Shown one piece after another: positions 62,610 through 64,000 of a stretch of DNA of 64,000 nucleotides (its first letter is position 1; every line of letters starts with the position of its first letter). A model generated the notes under the pieces. That model saw only the letters and a list, made by a program, of their open reading frames with translations. It searched no databases and was not told the DNA's origin. The DNA is from Pedobacter hiemivivus (GTDB taxonomy: Bacteria > Bacteroidota > Bacteroidia > Sphingobacteriales > Sphingobacteriaceae), in assembly GCF_004331685.1 (NCBI RefSeq), contig NZ_SJSM01000002.1:62001-126000 (forward strand), read 5' to 3'. A program made the position numbers and the translations under genes.

Positions 62610-64000
62610 ATGAAAAATCTCAAATATTTAATTCTTCTGCTTCTTTTTTCTTCTTGCCAAAAACAGCTGTTGGAAGATCCTAAATCCCTGGCGGCAGAGA
62701 AATTTTACAACACGGCAGCCGAGGTGCAGGGCGCTGTAAATGCTATTTATACCCCATTTAGAGATATCAATGGACTGGTTACCTACATCGCTCAAGTAGA
62801 TTGCTATGTAGATTATGGATTGGGCCGTGGAAGCTATGCTTCTTTAAATGATTTTCAGGGATTAAACTCAACCAATATTACGCGTGTAGGTTCAATGTGG
62901 GACTTGTTTTACCTGAGTATCAGAAATGCCAATTTTGTAATTAAAAATGCACCTAATGGTAAGGAGATCAGTCAGGCTGATATCAATACCAATGTTGGCG
63001 AGGCTAAGTTTTTACGGGCCTTCAACTATTTCTTCCTGGTAAGAAACTGGGGCGGTGTACCTATTCGTACAGAAGCAAATATGACCGTTGTTGATGTTAA
63101 ACGAAATACAGCGGATGACGTTTACAAGCTCATCGTTGCCGATTTGCTGGATGCAGAAGCCAATTTGCCAATAACCCAACCTCAGGTTGGTCGCCCAACC
63201 AAGTGGTCTGCCAAGACTTTGCTTGCCGATGTTTATTTACAATTAGGGAAATACCCTGAGGCTAGAGATAAGGCTAACGAGGTGATATTAAGTGATAAAT
63301 TCGCTTTAGTTCCGATTAGCTCTACTGATGACTTGCAAAATATATTCGGCCCAACAGTCGTAACCACTTCAGAGGAAATATTCTATATAAAATTTACCAG
63401 ACAAAATCTGTTCGGTAATTACTTCGTGATGTTTTTGAACCATCCAGGTACTAAGTTCAGTGGTGCAGGTGGCTTTTATGGTCTCCATAGTGAAACTGTT
63501 AATCCTGTTTACAAAAACTGGGACAATAACGATTTCCGTAAAGGACTTTGGTATCCTTACAATATTGGTTTGGATGGAAATTCATTGCTCAATAAGAAAT
63601 TTATAGACCCCTTAGCTACCTCACAAAGCGGCCATGGAAATGATATGCCTTGGTATCGTTATGCAGATCTATTGTTAATTTATGCCGAAGCCGCTAGTCG
63701 TGCCGAGAATGGACCATCTGCTGCATCGATGGAAGCGCTAAACAAAGTTCATCGTAGGGCATACGGAAAAAATCCCCTATTGCCTTCTACGGTTGACTTT
63801 AAGGTAGCCGATTATAATGCGACTACATTTCTTGATCTCATCATAAAGGAGCGTGGCTACGAATTTCAGTATGAAGGTAAGCGCTGGTTGGAGCTTAAAC
63901 GCACAGGGAAAGCTGCCGAAATCATATTGGCAACAAAAGGAAAGGTGATCGCAGCTAAGCATTATTGGTGGCCAATACCTGTTTCTGAACTAGGATTTAA
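62610..64000 (+). CDS. SusD/RagB-family lipoprotein, cut off by the window end
   Basis: Starts at ATG 62610 with signal peptide and lipobox SSC (Cys15) in LLLLFSSCQKQ. The helical SusD fold is recognisable (LEDPKSLAAEKFYNTAAEVQGAVNAIY; AKFLRAFNYFFLVRNWGGVPI; ADLLLIYAEAASRA; LDLIIKERGYEFQYEGKRWLELKRTGKA), and the near-terminal HYWWPIPVSELGF means only a few residues are missing. 34 bp after susC, cotranscribed. Surface glycan-binding partner of SusC. The downstream genes (enzymes, regulator) lie beyond the window. Confidence 0.95.
   Translation, partial: MKNLKYLILLLLFSSCQKQLLEDPKSLAAEKFYNTAAEVQGAVNAIYTPFRDINGLVTYIAQVDCYVDYGLGRGSYASLNDFQGLNSTNITRVGSMWDLFYLSIRNANFVIKNAPNGKEISQADINTNVGEAKFLRAFNYFFLVRNWGGVPIRTEANMTVVDVKRNTADDVYKLIVADLLDAEANLPITQPQVGRPTKWSAKTLLADVYLQLGKYPEARDKANEVILSDKFALVPISSTDDLQNIFGPTVVTTSEEIFYIKFTRQNLFGNYFVMFLNHPGTKFSGAGGFYGLHSETVNPVYKNWDNNDFRKGLWYPYNIGLDGNSLLNKKFIDPLATSQSGHGNDMPWYRYADLLLIYAEAASRAENGPSAASMEALNKVHRRAYGKNPLLPSTVDFKVADYNATTFLDLIIKERGYEFQYEGKRWLELKRTGKAAEIILATKGKVIAAKHYWWPIPVSELGF

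Noticed and set aside
1..64000. CRISPR arrays, prophage, insertion sequences or toxin-antitoxin pairs
   Set aside because: No regular spaced repeats, no transposase, integrase, capsid or TA-type proteins were recognised in the intact genes. Defence genes were also not seen.

Overview
The window looks like a chromosomal piece of a Bacteroidetes bacterium, most likely family Sphingobacteriaceae (Pedobacter-like; the genus is a guess). Support: a SusC/SusD pair at the right end, a TamL lipoprotein paired with TamB, the long cysteine-ligated IspG, many Bacteroidetes-only families (DUF4625, DUF5686, DUF6702), AT-rich spacers, and promoter-like TAnnTTTG (-7) elements upstream of several genes. No rRNA, tRNA, CRISPR, prophage, insertion sequence or plasmid gene was recognised. 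The region reads as ordinary chromosome with several clustered pathways.

Left part (1-20.5 kb): the tail of a fatty-acid desaturase; a BON lipoprotein with a BON-like/SH3 protein; a divergent RpoD-type sigma factor; an RhlE-like DEAD-box helicase; topoisomerase IV subunit B (parE); a membrane hybrid histidine kinase; a YihY/BrkB membrane protein; the tamL-tamB outer-membrane assembly pair; and topoisomerase IV subunit A (parC), 11 kb from parE and carrying a ~200-residue Glu/Pro/Lys/Ala tail.

Middle part (20.5-40 kb): an M1 metallopeptidase, HupE-like and DUF6702 block; a GC-rich repeat island; an unrecognised secreted lipoprotein; an rRNA-methyltransferase-like protein; an MlaF-MlaE lipid transporter pair without MlaD; an SDR oxidoreductase; a PspC / DUF5668-LiaF-like / GYF-RDD envelope-stress-like trio; ispG; a PAS-LuxR regulator; two surface proteins plus an LpxR-like lipid A deacylase; and a TetR - small protein - MFS efflux - lipoprotein group with a perfect palindrome at the tetR promoter.

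Heme part (40.2-50.3 kb): hemA, a hemC-hemD fusion, hemB, hemL, a histidine kinase, a response regulator, a TPR membrane protein, hemE, hemJ and an ABC ATPase, all on the + strand with short spacers. This takes glutamyl-tRNA to uroporphyrinogen III and coproporphyrinogen III, with HemJ oxidising protoporphyrinogen later. The decarboxylation/oxidation step (HemN/HemF) and ferrochelatase are not in the window.

Right part (50.4-64 kb): a DUF5686 surface protein; a minus-strand five-gene operon (small His/Cys membrane protein, TonB receptor, two DUF4625 lipoproteins, Cys-containing lipoprotein) that I infer handles a metal ion; a small acetyltransferase and a NamZ-like DUF1343 protein; then a SusC/SusD pair preceded by a 23-bp perfect inverted repeat. 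The susD gene runs off the window end.
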